Source: Colletes latitarsis
Lineage: Eukaryota > Arthropoda > Insecta > Hymenoptera > Colletidae
Assembly: GCF_051014445.1 (NCBI RefSeq)
Contig: NC_135144.1
Span: 9,424,001-9,488,000, forward strand
Direction: 5' to 3'
Length of the DNA: 64,000 bases
Positions within the stretch are counted from its first letter, which is position 1, and each line of letters opens with the position of its first letter. The translations under genes were made by a program, and so were the position numbers. Shown piece by piece: positions 35,909 to 49,417 of this stretch. Below the pieces are notes generated by a model. The model searched no databases and was not told the DNA's origin. It worked only from the letters and a program-made list of their open reading frames with translations.

Positions 35909-36809
35909 CCCAACAAAACTGGACGAAGAGTATTCCCATTGTTCCCATATTTATTCAGTATTATATAGAGCAACGGAAACACAATTCTTTCATCGATATT
36001 TTGAATGTAATACGTTCGAGACAAGATCTGGCCGATTTGCGTTTACATTGCACTCTCAGTACAACCAAAACCTATTCTCGTTCGATTACACGTTTACCAC
36101 AAGCAAAAAGCCTGCACGTTGGAGAGTGTTCGAAGAAATAAATTTCCGGTCGCTACAATAAGGAAATACGCACAAGTGTCAGAGTACGAGTAGATACAGG
36201 ACGAAATATTTGAAAAATAGGGGCTGTAAGAGGTTAAGCGTAACGTCCAGAGCGTGGCGATTTTAAGGCGTACCGATATTTTACTTTCGATACCGATTAT
36301 CGTCCTTGCCGCGAGAGAGTATCTGTGTCAGAGGGAGGCGGTGTACGGCGCTGGTACATTTTACGAGCGGCTTGCAGCCGACTTTATAGCGCGAGAGGTG
36401 ACTAAAAATCGACAAACAATCTATTCCGGCCGGCACGTCGTTACACGGCATGATAAGTCCCTGTATCGTCTCAGGCCCTGTTCTTCTTATTCTTCGGTGT
36501 GCGCGCCGGCGGCGGTGAGTTCCTGTGAAAATTTCGGCGTAACTCAAAAGCTGAAGTCAAACATGGGCGTGTTTCACGAGGTGTCTCGGTAAATCCGGTA
36601 AAGCGCCGAAGGCAAATCCCTCTTCTGTCAGCGGCGCGCGACAAGCTAAATGCACGGCAATACACGGTGACTGTAAAAACCTGCCCGTACAGACGCGTAT
36701 CTCAAACAGAACTGTTCCTAGCCACGGTTATTGTTCAACTCGCATGGCATAATTAGCAACGGTGCGTTTCTTTCGACGCGATCGTTTGAATTATTCACTC
36801 GGAAAAATA
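35909..36809. other. Unassigned, GC-richer block
   Basis: CpG-rich from 36240 to 36620 with an open frame of 112 codons (36254-36592) that resembles no family; a competing minus-strand frame of 88 codons overlaps it. Could be a non-coding exon or regulatory DNA. Confidence 0.35.
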
Positions 36810-37993
36810 CAGGGTGTTCGGCCACCCCTGGGAAAAATTTTAATGGGGGATTCTAGAAGCCAAAATAAGACGAAAATCAAGAATACCAATTTGTTGATGG
36901 AGGCTTCGTTAAAAAGTTATTAACAATAAAATTCAACAATTTCAAATCGTTCTGGAAAAATTATTTTCGGTTGCGGGAGTCAATTACAATCATTTTTGGT
37001 GAATACACATACTTCCGAAATCCTACCTACTTTCCAGAAAAAAATTCGAGTAAGTGCTGAAAGTTTTGGGTGAAAAAAAAGACTTTCGAATCGTCTTGGA
37101 AAAATTATTTTTAGTTGCAGGGGTCAATTGCAAGCATTTTTGGTCAACAGACATACACCCGAAATCCTACTCAGTTTCGAGAAAAAAATTCCTTACCGAA
37201 AATATAATTTCTGGCCAGAAATGTCTGCTCGAATTTTCATGCGAATCTTTAAAACGTCATAACTTCTGAATGGATTGGACGATTTTAATGTTTAAAAAAG
37301 CAAAGTACTCGTATTTTGGTGGGGAATATGTACAAATCACAAAAATATCCGGAAAGTTGATTCTTGACCCCGCAAAATAAGAAAAACCCCATAAAAATGG
37401 TCCAATTTTCAAACAGCCATAACTTCTACAATAGTGAATATATTTCAATGAAACTTTTTTCTGAAGTAGAGCTCATGGGTACCTACAGAAAAGTATTAGA
37501 CAATTTTTCTGTAGGGCGTCAAACAAAATTACTAACAATGAAAAAGGAATTTTTAAGAAAAATCGACAGGGGGTAGGTGTCTAAATTTTTCGACGGAAAA
37601 AAAATTTTTCAAATCGTTCTAAAAAAATTATTTTCAGTTGCGGGGGTCAATTATAATCATTTTATGTCATTACACATACCCCTGAATTCCTACGCACTTT
37701 TGAGAAAAAAATTCGAGAAGGTGTGAAATTTTTCGACGGAAAAAAAAAATTTCAAATCGTTTTGGAAAAATTATTTTCGGTTGCGGGAGTCAATTAGAAT
37801 CATTTTTGGTGAATAGACACACCCCCGAAATCTTGCGCATTTTCGAGAAAAAAATTCAGTTTTGGCGGAACTTTAAATATTAATAACTTTTTAACGAAGC
37901 CTCCATCAACAAATTGGTATTCTTGATTTTCGTCTTATTTTGGCCTCTAGAATCCCCCATTAGAATTTTTCCCAGGGTTGGCCGAAAACCCTG
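36810..37993 (+). mobile_element. CAGGGTG TIR element, copy C
   Basis: Complete: CAGGGTGTTCGGCCACCC to GGTTGGCCGAAAACCCTG with TA on both sides, 1184 bp. Internal units GGGTCAATTACAATCATTT ... ACCCCCGAAATC recur about six times around one copy of the long conserved block (about 37250-37580). Confidence 0.85.
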
Positions 37994-39842
37994 TATATTT
38001 TATGAATTAGTGGCTCTTAACCTGTGACCCCAAGGTGGACGTCGATTTGTGGGGAGAGATAAGGGTAGCTTTTGTCATCGTTAATCCACAGTGAGCCCTC
38101 TAAGGGTTAATGGCAGGTGAAAATAAGAGAGATAGGCTCCCAATATTTAACGTCTTTGATTCTATCGTATAATTTAAAAAATTTATTACAAAAAGTGTTA
38201 GAATATTCAGTTTCAATTTCGCGCCTTTCTTTTTGTTATTAAGCAATGCCGCTAGGTGGCGCTGTAATTGGTTAAGTTTTTTTTTCCTTCTTTCTTTTGT
38301 TTTTTGGTGGTCTTTTTCTTGATTGATGGGGTTTGCTGTTCGGCTGAGTTGGAGGTTTTTATATCTGAACGAAATAAAGTTTAATTATCAAACAAAAAGT
38401 ACGGAAAGGGGCTAGAGTAAATAAAAGAGTTCAAGAGTGAATAATTCGATGTAAGAGTGGTCGTTTTGTAGCAAAGAGGATAAAAGAATCTAAAAGTATC
38501 CAATAAATTCTATCATAGCGTACGCGCATGTTCCGCGACGGATTTGATTATGTCATTTACAACTTGTATCTTGCGTCTGATTAGTGAATCATCGAATGCA
38601 TTCGCCGTGTTCTTGCGGAACCGTACCTGCTTCTACACGGAAATCGCATAGAAACCGTGTTTACCGAGAGATTCATGTTCGCATAGATGTCGAAATACGA
38701 AGATGCTGTCTGCACACGCGAAAATAACGTGACATTAGGAAGTATGTAACACGAGAAACTGAAGGCAAACAGCATCGTCGAGCCACTGAATTTCCTTCGA
38801 GCGTCCTTACGTGTACTTAGACGTTAAATAAATTTCAAATTTTTACCCCGTTATATTACTGCGGTGTTCGAGGAACATCGGCAGTTTCTACAACTAAATT
38901 AGCCTCGAAATATAATTTTAACGATTATTTTTACTCGTAGAAAACAATTCTTACTTTATTGTATTTCTAAATGTACGGGATTCGTTAAATCAACGGTTCG
39001 TAGCCTAAGAATGATTCCGATCTTCGTAACTATAGATGGCTCGAACTTTTTAGCGGGAAGTCTGTCGACTCTAAACATTTGCTAGATGCAACTATTGATA
39101 AAAGGTTTCTTCGCTGGAAAAGCAAGAATGGAAATCCAAATTAAACGTCGCGCGATATCTGAGTTGTCACTCTGGTGGTATCTGGGCGGTCTAACAAAAG
39201 CGTTTCTTCAATCAGCAAACAAAAGACACACCTGGGCTCCTTATCTCTCCTCGGGACGTTTCGAGGAAATTTGCATACTAAAATCTCGGGTGGTGGTGTC
39301 ATCGCCGTGCGTACAATTCGAGTATAACGTTTCATAAATCTTCGCTCTCGCGTACGAAATTTGGCAATATCATCAATTCTGGAACAGCATAGTTGGAACG
39401 TACAGCATTCTCCACTCGTTTTAATCGCCAATTTATTTGTAACTTCCATAAAGCGTGTTCATGCCCTATGGTCAACAAACTGCATAGTTAAAAAAAAATT
39501 TCATTTATTGTTAGAATCTATTTTATGATGGCGTCGATGATTTCTAGTTATATTTCGATGGCGAGGTTTCCTTTAACTCGAGGTCCTAACTTTGTGTTTC
39601 AATTTCTATTCGCTTTTTGCTTTTACTCGATTATTATGGTTTCGTGACTTGGACCACTTTCGTAATAACTTTTTAGATTTTTGTTAATGGAATTAATGTT
39701 TCAACTCCTAAATATAATGATTTGTATCTTACTCTAAGTATTTTTTATATATTTGCACATTAAGTGCATTATGTAGTTTTTTGAAAATTAAAATTTCCCA
39801 GCAATACATAAACGTCCGCAGTCTAGTAATAACAGAGTTATA
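37994..39842. other. Intergenic DNA between TIR copies C and D
   Basis: 38010-38115 has GCTCTTAACCTGTGACCCC and a CCTCTAAGGGTTAATGG end, resembling a decayed hAT/piggyBac-like repeat. Nothing else supported. Confidence 0.4.
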
Positions 39843-41546
39843 CAGGGTGTTCGGCCACCCCTGGGAAAAATTTTACTGGGAGATTCTAGGGGCCAGAATA
39901 AGACGAAGGATCAAGAATATCAATTTCTTAATTAAAGCTTCGTGAAAAACTTATTAAAAAATTTCAAATCGTTCTGGAAAAATTATTTTCGTTTGCGGGG
40001 ATCAATTACAATTATTTTTGGTCAATAGACATACCCTCAAAATCCTACGCACTTTTGAGAAAAAAATTCGAGTAGGAACTGAAATATTTTAACGAAATTA
40101 AAAAATTTTAAATCATAATAAAAAAATTATATTTAGTTACAGGGGTCAATTACAAGCAATTTTAGTGAACAGACATACCCCCGAAATCTTACGCACTTTC
40201 GAGAAAAAAATTCTTTACCGAAAATGTAATATGAGACCAGAAATCTTCCCTGAAATTTCATGCGAATCTTTAAAATGTCATAACTCCTGAACGGATTGGA
40301 CGATTTTAGTGTTTAAAAAGGCAAACAACGCGTATTTTAGTGTAGGATATGTAGAAATCCCAAAAATATTCGAAAAGTTGATGCTTGACCCTGCAAAATA
40401 AGAAAAACCCCCAAAAAAGGGTTCAATTTTCAAACAGCCATAACTTCTACAGTAGTGAATATATTTCAATGAAACTTTTTTCTGAATTAGAGCTCACGGG
40501 TACCTACAAAAAAGTATTAGACAACTTTTCTATAGGACGTCCAACAAGATTACTAAAAATGAAAAACGAATTTTTAAGAAAAATCGACAGGGGGTAGGTG
40601 CCTAAATTTTTCGGCGAAAAACAATTTTTTCAAATCGTTTTAAAAAAATTATTTTTGGTTACAAGAATCGATTATAATAATTTTTGGTCATTACACATAC
40701 CCCCGAAATCCTACGCATTTTCAAGAAAAAAATTCCTTACCGAAAATATAATTTCTGGCCAGAAATGTCTGCCCGAATTCTCATGCGAATCTTTAAAACG
40801 TCATAACTTCTGAACGGATTGGACGATTTTAATGTTTAAAAAAGCAAACTACGCGTATTTTGATGGAGAATATGTACAAGTCGCAAAAATATTCGAAAAG
40901 TTGGTCCTTGACCCCGCAAAATGAGAAAAACCCCATAAAAATGGTCCAATTTTCAAACAGCCATAACTCCTACAAATGTGAATATATTTCAATGAAACTT
41001 TTTTCTGAATTAGAGCTCATGGGTGCCTACAAAAAAGTATTAGACAACTTTTTCGTAGCGCGTCAAACAAATTTATTAAAAATGGAAAACCAATTTTTAA
41101 GAAAAATCGACAGGGCGTAGGTGCCTAAATTTTTCGACGAAAAAAAAATTTTTCAAATCGTTCTAAAAAAATTATTTTCATTTGCGGGGGTCAATTACAA
41201 TAATTTTTGGTGAATAGACCTACCCTCGAAATCCTACCCATTTTCTAGAAAAAAATTGATTAAGGTGGACAAATTTTTCGATAAAATTAAAAAATTTCAA
41301 ATCGTTCTGGAAAAATTATTTTCTTTTGCGAGGGTTAATCACAATCATTTTTGGTGAATACACATACCCTCGAAACCCTACGTACTTTCTAGAAAAAAAT
41401 TCTTTACCGAAAATATACTGTGTGGCCGGAAATGTTTCTATAACTTTTTAACGAAGCCTCATTCAACAAATTGGTATCCTTGATTTTCGTTTTATTTTGG
41501 CCTCTAGAATCTCTTATTAAAATTTTTTCCATGGCCGAGCACCTTG
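39843..41546 (+). mobile_element. CAGGGTG TIR element, copy D (expanded)
   Basis: Complete, 1704 bp, with TA flanks; the right end is CACCTTG. The long conserved block is present twice (about 40270-40600 and 40795-41115), so this copy is an internal expansion of the C/E structure. Confidence 0.85.
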
Positions 41547-43742
41547 TATATACCCGAACATAATAAAAAGTATTTAGATAGGAAATAATAAAAAGCACTG
41601 TGTGGCGGGAAATTTGAACAGTTCGTGGCCGCGCCAATATGGCCGCCCTGATAGATTCGCGTGGTTTGTTGCAATACTGAGACTACGCTCGGCGAATTCG
41701 AAGTTCGAATCGGCCAGGTGAACGCAACGAGGGTGGAAGATCGGTCGGTGAAAGCAGAGCTCCGTGGAACGCTACGGTGGTCGCAATAACCTTAGTTCCC
41801 TCGTACGTTTGCGGGCGTAGCATTATAACGTGTGCACGTCGCATACTTATGTGGCTGGCACAAGGTGCGGCTTTAGTCCACGATTCTTCTCGGGTTCGTC
41901 CTATGCCCATTATGCCAGGGAACAGCTCGTGGTGCCTTTCTGTGGACCCTCGATTAAGCGTCGTTCACAGCGCCGTAAACGAGCCGTTCCGCGTCGAATT
42001 TACATCTGTCAATTATTCTCCTCTGTTATGGAACTTACGTCCACCGGACGAAACTGTGAAATCAATTACCGCAAACTACCCAGCCACGGTTTTTCTTAAT
42101 CTTCGAACGTATCAGTTGCATTTAAAATTTATTTTGAAATATCAGGCCAGACGTTATTATAAGTCTCGATAAAAATTCCATTATATCTTCATCCTCCATT
42201 TTGGGATCGTCTTCGGAAATACGAAAGCAGACGCAAGAACTGCTCTTCGAATTACAAATACAAATTACAACAGAATATTTTTAGAAACGAAGCAGTACTT
42301 TCTACAGTCTCGAATAATGAAGGATAAAATATTAATAAAATAATCGAGATTTTCACAATTATTGAGATGTTAATATTAATTATTGTTTTGTAATATTTCT
42401 AACATCGGTAACGTTATTCAAAAGTTCATAAGCATTGGAGTTTATTCATTCTAGTTTTAAGGAAACGTAAGTTCAAGGCAGTGGTCACCAGCGTTCGCCA
42501 TGACAGTTAAAGCGGTAGAGAAGTTATGGACAGTGAAATAATCCGATAGTGCTATAACGTGACTTAAATTGATGTAATATTAATACTATAAATTAAAATA
42601 GTCACATTAGGAGCTCTTGTATATTAAAATACATAACGATTATTGACGATGCAGAGAATAGTACTTGCAGTTTTAACGTTGATCTTTGGTTCGACGCTAT
42701 TTTCACTTCTAGACTGCTTAAAAAGGAATTACTTTGTCGAGTATTAAATGATTTCCGGGGAAATTGTATCTTCTAATTCTGATTAACTGTTCAAAGTGAT
42801 TTCGTGCAACAGCATTTCGCTATCGAGATTTACGATATAAGTGGAGATAATCGTGTGAATCGCTTTATGGCTGACTGTGAGAGTGCTGGCTCTAAAAACG
42901 GCACGTAATACATGCCAGTCGTTATTAGTAATGTCGCTAGAAATGTTTAAAATTGAAACAGTTCTCGAAATTGAACAGTTTTAACCATAACTCTGATAAC
43001 ATATTTCGTGTACTTTCCTGCAAAGTAAAATAATTTCGAATTATTGCACTCCATATTTTGTTAACGTTAGAGGAACTTACGACAGAATATTATCGCTATA
43101 AATTATCTTGAAGCATTAATTTTTAGATTATTTATTGTCTCAAAATCAATATAGAACAAATGTCAACTGATTTCGCAGAACAGAAAATTAATCTTAAAAT
43201 CACTCGAATTAAATTAACGAAGTATCGTTGAAACGACACATTTGCAGGCAGAGAAACGTTTCTCCACAAGTTTCCACTAGAGTTTCATAAAATGAAAGGT
43301 GTGATTTAACAGTTATGTGCTGTTTTAATTATCAGCTAGGATTTTGAACGTAAGACGCTTTATCTGCGTGTTAACAAGTGCAACTGATAACGCTAGACAA
43401 TAAAGTGCCGCAATTACGGAATTACGCTTTGTTGGAATCCGACTGTGAAATAAAAATATAAACTGTGTATAAAAGTACGAAGTATACACTATCCTGATAA
43501 CCTACTTTCTTTAGAAATCATGAAAAATTCGTGTGAAATGTAAACTTCATTCCGTTCGCAATTTATACAGTCGATGTCTCATTATCGTATAAAATGTTAT
43601 CAACGAAGCTAAACGAGATATCGTTTGCATCAAAATCCTAGCAAATACGTTCTTACGTAACGCGTAATCGTTAATACAAAATTGTACGAACAATTAATTT
43701 AACTTATTAACAGTATATTTCGATCATAAAATACTCGATATA
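41547..43742. other. Intergenic DNA; CpG-rich at 41600-42100
   Basis: 41630-42100 is CpG-rich with AATATGGCCGCC (a Pho/YY1-like word) and overlapping open frames (131 codons at 41777-42172). No family match; possibly a promoter or enhancer. The rest is AT-rich. Confidence 0.35.
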
Positions 43743-44639
43743 CAGGGTGTTCGGCCACCCCTGGGAAAAATTTTAATGGGAGATTCTAGAGGCCAAAATA
43801 AAATGAAAATCAAGAATACCAATTTGTTGATGGAGGTTTCGTTAAAAAGTTATTAACAATAAAATTAAAAAATTTTAAATCGTTTTGGAAAAATTATTTT
43901 CGGTTGTGGGGGTCAATTGTAAGCATTTTATGTCATTACACATACCCCTGAATTCCTACGCACTTTTGAGAAAAAAATTCCTTACCGAAAATATAATTTT
44001 TGGCCAAAAATCTCTGCTCAAATTTTCATGTGAATCTTTAAAACGTTATAACTTCTGAACGGATTGAAGGATTTTAATGTTTAAAAAGCCAAACAACGCG
44101 TATTTTAGTGAAGAATACGTACAAATCGCAAAAATATTCGAAAAGTTGGTCCTTGACCCCGCAAAATGAGAAAAACCCCATAAAAATGATCCAATTTTCA
44201 AAGAGCCATAACTCCTACAATAATGAATATATTTCAATGAAACTTTTTTCTGAAGTAGAGCTCATGGGTGCCTACAAAAAAGTATTAGACAACTTTTTCG
44301 TAGCGCGTCAAACAAATTTATTAAAAATGGAAAACGAATTTTTAAGAAAAATCGACAGGGGGTAGGTGCCTAAATTTTTCGACGGAAAAAAAATTTTTCA
44401 AATCGTTCTAAAAAAATTATTTTTAGTTGTGGGGGTCAATTACAATCATTTTTGGTGAATAGACATACCCTCGAAATCTTGCGCATTTTTGAGAAAAAAA
44501 TTCAGTACGGTCGAAACTTTAAACGTTAATAACTTTGTAACGAAGCCTTCATCAACAAATTAGTATTCTTGATTTTCGTCTTATTTTGGCCTCTAGAATC
44601 CCCCATTAAAATTTTTCCCAGGGTTGGCGGAGCACCCTG
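43743..44639 (+). mobile_element. CAGGGTG TIR element, copy E
   Basis: Complete, 897 bp, with clean TA flanks, left CAGGGTGTTCGGCCACCC and right GGAGCACCCTG. One long block (about 44035-44370) and fewer flanking units. Confidence 0.85.
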
Positions 44640-47600
44640 TATAATCAAATACAATCGACGATATTGACTCTGTCGAGTCGAAATTATTTCTAAAATACGC
44701 GGGTAGTTTTGGAATCACACAACACTATAGTTAAAGAAGAAGCATAATTAGATACGGTTGAAACGAAAGTTATTCGAATCGAAGCAACGTACCATCGTGT
44801 TCAACACTTTTCATCGATTGTGGTCCGAAGATAAAATAAAATACGAGTTGAAAGCTATCGATCGAAGAAAGTACGCCTAATTTTTGTTCGTCTCGGGTAT
44901 GTCATTGCGGGACACGACGCGTTTGTGAGGCAAGTTTGTTCGTGGTTGGTTATTAATCGCGTCTACGGGCGTGTACAAATAGAACGACCGGGTTCCGACC
45001 ATAAAATCGTGTCGTGTAAAAAAGATTCACGCGATTGCGAAACGGCCAATTGTGAAAGAACCATTAAGAGACGTAGCAGAGACGTGTGCATACAGACGCG
45101 TTCCCATTGGGCGCGACCGCGTATCTTCGGATCGCGACTTCACGCCAACCAAGAACGCGAGTAGAGCTTTGATGTGACCGCCATTCCAGGTGACACTTAT
45201 TATTGTCGCGTCTGCCGACGATTCGAGACACATTGAACTACTTTACGAACTGGGTGGCCTGAAAAAATCGTTTACTATACGAATGCCGTCGACTGAATGG
45301 CATCCAAGCTAATCTGGCATTAGAACTCTCTGTAAATAGAGATGCCCGACATTCGAAGGGAAACTAAACTGGGACGAAAGTCTCACTTATTTCATTTCTA
45401 CACAGTACTTCGATCTCTTGAAAATTCTGATTAATCAGGGAAGTTAGAGTTGGACTTATTCAGGAATAGCGTGTGAAACTTTTAAATTTTTTGCAAATGA
45501 AATGAAAAATGTGCCCAGTGATTGTAGGAAACCAAAATGTAAACAATTCACACAGCAAGAAAGTAGAAAGCAGTTTCAGAAATGTTTTTTAAACGAAGAA
45601 AGCCTATGTATAGTGCCAAGGCAAAATAAAGAGTTATTACGTAATGGTTACTTAACTTGGTGGTTAAAATGCGATGCGTAAAACATCTTCTATGCGATCG
45701 TAGCTTTATACAATGGTTGTTCTATGTATATGAAATTTAGCTTGAATGTCACTTAGTCACCAACTTTTACGTATTTATTATGTAATGAACGAGCTTAAAA
45801 ACATAAACATGAGTTTTCACATATATGCCAACTTTCATTAACTTCTCTCGTAACATCTACTCCTGTTGTCTTATTATAATAAAATTCTCCTCGTACATGT
45901 TTTCTTCTGGAGATTGCTTTGCTCGAAGATATCGACAAAAAATAAATAGCTATTTTTATTCGAGACCGTATATTTCGCTTAAACGTAACGCATAAATACG
46001 CTAATTTTCTCCAAGTATCTACTTTCGCATGTAATCTACTCAACGCTTTTTGTCATACACAATATTAATGGTCATCGGGGAGCCGTTGGTAAATCCCAAC
46101 GCTTATGTCATCGACGGAATTAAAGGATCTCAATGGCCGTGTCTGCTCGAATAAATACGTACTATATAGCCACGACCGCGTGAAAACAATATTAATCGTT
46201 TCATATTTTAAGTTTACGTCGCAATAAGAGATCGCGATGGTGTTTCTGATATTTATGATTTTTTTTTAACCGATCTTAGATTGGAGTTTCGGTACGACTC
46301 GAGAAAATGGCGCGCTAACGTGTTAACTCGCGATCTCGTGTGCGACGTCCATTTTTAAATTTCCACAAGCTGCGCATTTAAAACAAGAAATAACAGTCTT
46401 GTAACTGACTTACGTGAAATTTCGTGTTTTAATTACATAAAATTGCAGAGTACACGAGTATTTAAGAACACTTGCCCGGTAATATATTCCAACGTGAATT
46501 TGAATATAGTTTCGACACTGTAATTTTAAATCGATGACAACTTGTCACCATTTATTAAGCCTTTATAGTATTGTAAAATTTATGAATGCAATTCTAGACA
46601 GTCGGCTATAATTCACTCGTCTGTAAGCTAGGTAGTTACATTAGTTATGGAGTATATTCTCGACCACACACACGAAATTCTCGGCTCTCCCGGAATCCGT
46701 AATCCGTACATTAATACCTGACTCATCTGCTGCGTCAGCAGCTAAATTCATTTTCAACCGCCAGCTTAAATAGTAACCTTTCATTTACGGTGATCGTACC
46801 TCTCCGTTGACAACCAGCAATTAGAAACAACACTTTTTTAAATTACATACGTCTACGCACGGTAACCGGAAACACCTATTCCCTTGCTTCTTATCCTCGT
46901 TCCTTTAACCCTGGGATCGTTTCTGCTACGCGTGACTTCTGGGGTCATTTCGTACCGAGCTCAAACTTCAATTTCATCAGACTTAAATTACACGAATTTG
47001 TAGCGTCAACGGAGGAAAGTTAATGTTATTTGAAAGTAACGAACGCTGCATAAAGAGAAGGAAAATTTTCACTGCCGCGTCTTCTCAAGATCATATTTAC
47101 TGCAAATGCTCATTCTTTGTGTAGATATGTTTAAATTTGACGTTACTCCAGCAGAAAATGTTAAAATAATAAAATAGGAAGAAATTCGATATTGCGCGAA
47201 GCATGATGTATCGTGAAAGTGGAAAGCTTGCGCCGCGCAGGATTTTACGAACGATATAAATCAATTGCAGGTCACACATTGTTGCATGACTCGTACGGTA
47301 CGGGAATGACTAATATAGAAACTGCGTGGGATATGGAGATCGAAGCATAGCTTGTAAACAAGTCTCGATTCGAGTGATATTTGAAAATATAGTTGAAATT
47401 TCGTAGAAGTTTTTGATTGACAAATTCCAGGTCGCCCTTATTCCCGGTTTAGAAATTACCAATCGTTCTCTGGTTGGAACCGTTTCAACGTGAATACGAA
47501 ATTATATGTCTTTTCTAAAACTTTGGTATCACACAGATCCATTATAAAACGTATATTTAGCTTCTGGTCTCGCAGTGATCGCTGATTTCTAGTATTTTGG

Positions 47601-48582
47601 AACAAACTAGTGCTTGGAACATAAATTACGACTCCTGCTGTTCAAAATATTGCAATACTTATCCTACAACGACACTTGTTTCAAACGAAGGATCAAGGAT
47701 TTACAAACTTAACGACACTTAAAGTAAAATGATTGGACATTTTCGCGTTTAAATCGCCGTTCTCGAACACTGTGCGTCGTTCTGCGCTCGATGTGCGCCT
47801 AGCTTTAGGGTTGAACAACCTCGTTCACGCCTCCGGTGTGTACCGTTCGCAAAATTTCGATATTTTCCGGACCAACTTCAAAGATTCCCCGCTAATCCCA
47901 TTGTTTTCTTTGGAGAGAGATTCACACGCGTGAATCCCGTTGGCCCGCGAGAGGACGATTAAACAATACCGGACCAATATCGGGCAAGATTAATCGTGCT
48001 CGGCCCGTAATCATACGTTAAACTGAGCTGCAACGGGTCTGATTATATACTATCACTAACATCTACATCCGTGGCCCGAAAAGTTTCCGCAGCGGCAGCC
48101 CCGTTGGACCCTCTTCGATGTCGAAGCACGGATCTACCTGCTAATTCGACGCGGACCTGTCTCGATCGTTCCTCGTTATCTCAACCCACGGGCGAAGGTG
48201 ATGGCGTTTACAATATCGTGTGGCTAGGACCTAATCTATCGGACGGGGACGTAGGTCGAAACGAGGTGGGGTACCTTTCTTTCGTGGCGAGGACGTGACA
48301 ATATTTGTCGCGGCCAGGCGATAGCGAGGACGCGCGCTATTTGCCCTGGTAACATTCCCCGTGGGATGCCGTCTATTTGCCGAGGCTTTGTTTCCGCCAG
48401 TTTCCGTTTCCTGCGCCAACACGGCGGCCTCTCTGTGATCTATCCGCTCACCGAATACGCGCTTTCCTTCGCCCGGACGCGAAACCCCGATCGCCTCCAT
48501 TTTATTTATTCCCTTTCTTTCTCAAATACATTCACGGATAAGTAATTCCCGATTAAAACAAAAAAATGTTAACATTAAACCC
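44640..48582. other. Intergenic DNA without a supported gene
   Basis: CpG-rich patches at 44880-45240 and 47730-48500 carry short, mutually overlapping frames. The AP-1/Maf site at 46719 is the only distinct motif I can point to. Confidence 0.4.
46719..46741. promoter_or_regulatory. AP-1 site next to a Maf-type palindrome
   Basis: TGACTCA (46719-46725) is followed two bases later by TGCTGCGTCAGCA (46728-46740), a 13-bp dyad close to the Maf recognition element. No gene is recognised beside it; the only nearby support is the motif pair itself. Confidence 0.3.
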
Positions 48583-49417
48583 TAGCAGTAGAGATGTGCA
48601 AAGTTTCGAAAATATCGAGACGAGACGAGATCTCGAAAGTATCTTGTTAATCGAGAATCTGAAATATATCGGGATCCTTTAATACATATGCTATTATCAG
48701 GCAATATACAGACAACATTGAGAGTTCAACACAAATTTCTTCGTCTTGTTGTTAGGCATAGTGGGCGTCCCATGTCTCTTGAATCACATAATTATGATGA
48801 TTTACTTATTAACATTAATCTTCAAACATTGCATAGTAGAAGAGGAATTGCAGATATTATGTTTGTAAGTAAGCTAATCATAGATCATATTTCGTGTTCA
48901 ACGATTACTCAATTGTTTCCTTTGTATGTACCATCAAGATATTTAAGAAATCACTTTTTGTTTGGATCTCAGAATTGTGTAAATAGAATGATTAGTAATG
49001 CAAATTTTGTAGATACTGAAACGGATTTAATTGAACAATCATTAGAGAGTCTAAAATTATCCTTGCAACGTATTATAAATTAATTTATTTTGTTAAATTT
49101 ACTAAGCGACAATGTTTGACTATGTAAAATCCACAGTGTCCTTACATATTACATCTTTGTACTAAAGGGTTTAATCCCGTTAATAAACGAGTAATAATAT
49201 AGAAAAATTAGCACTTTCACATGTAAATTCTAAATAAAATATTATATAGTTAATTACATTCCTGACATTTGTTTCTTATATTCCGGTTATCATTCATTTA
49301 AACTCTTTGAATTTTCGAGATTCTCAATATTCTCGATTAACAAGATACTATCGAGGACTCGTTTCGTCTCAAACGTCGAGATCTCGATACTTCCGAGACC
49401 TCATACATCCCTACTTA
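48583..49417. mobile_element. TIR element enclosing a retrotransposon fragment
   Basis: Inverted ends of about 80 bp: left TAGAGATGTGCAAAGTTTCG ... TATCTTGTTAATCGAGAA, right TTCTCGATTAACAAGATA ... CATACATCCCTA. The TAGRGATGT end is hAT-like. No clear 8-bp duplication. The interior holds a LINE-derived frame. Confidence 0.6.
48688..49083 (+). pseudogene. Non-LTR retrotransposon reverse transcriptase, C-terminal remnant
   Basis: 131 codons, no RT catalytic motifs, corresponding to the region after the reverse transcriptase fingers/palm in Jockey/CR1-like LINE ORF2 proteins. Diagnostic pattern: QHKFLRLVVRHSGRPM, then a DL-LNLQTLHSRRGIAD-type stretch (LQTLHSRRGIADIMFVSKLI), then PSRYLRNHFLF and NCVNRMISNAN, the usual order in this tail. 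A full ORF2 is far longer, so this is a fragment. It lies wholly inside the TIR element 48583-49417, which implies capture or insertion followed by loss of the rest. Confidence 0.65.

Noticed and set aside
41777..42172. 131-codon ORF as a gene
   Set aside because: No motif or splice support; a second overlapping frame of 89 codons is open on the same strand, typical of CpG-rich non-coding DNA.
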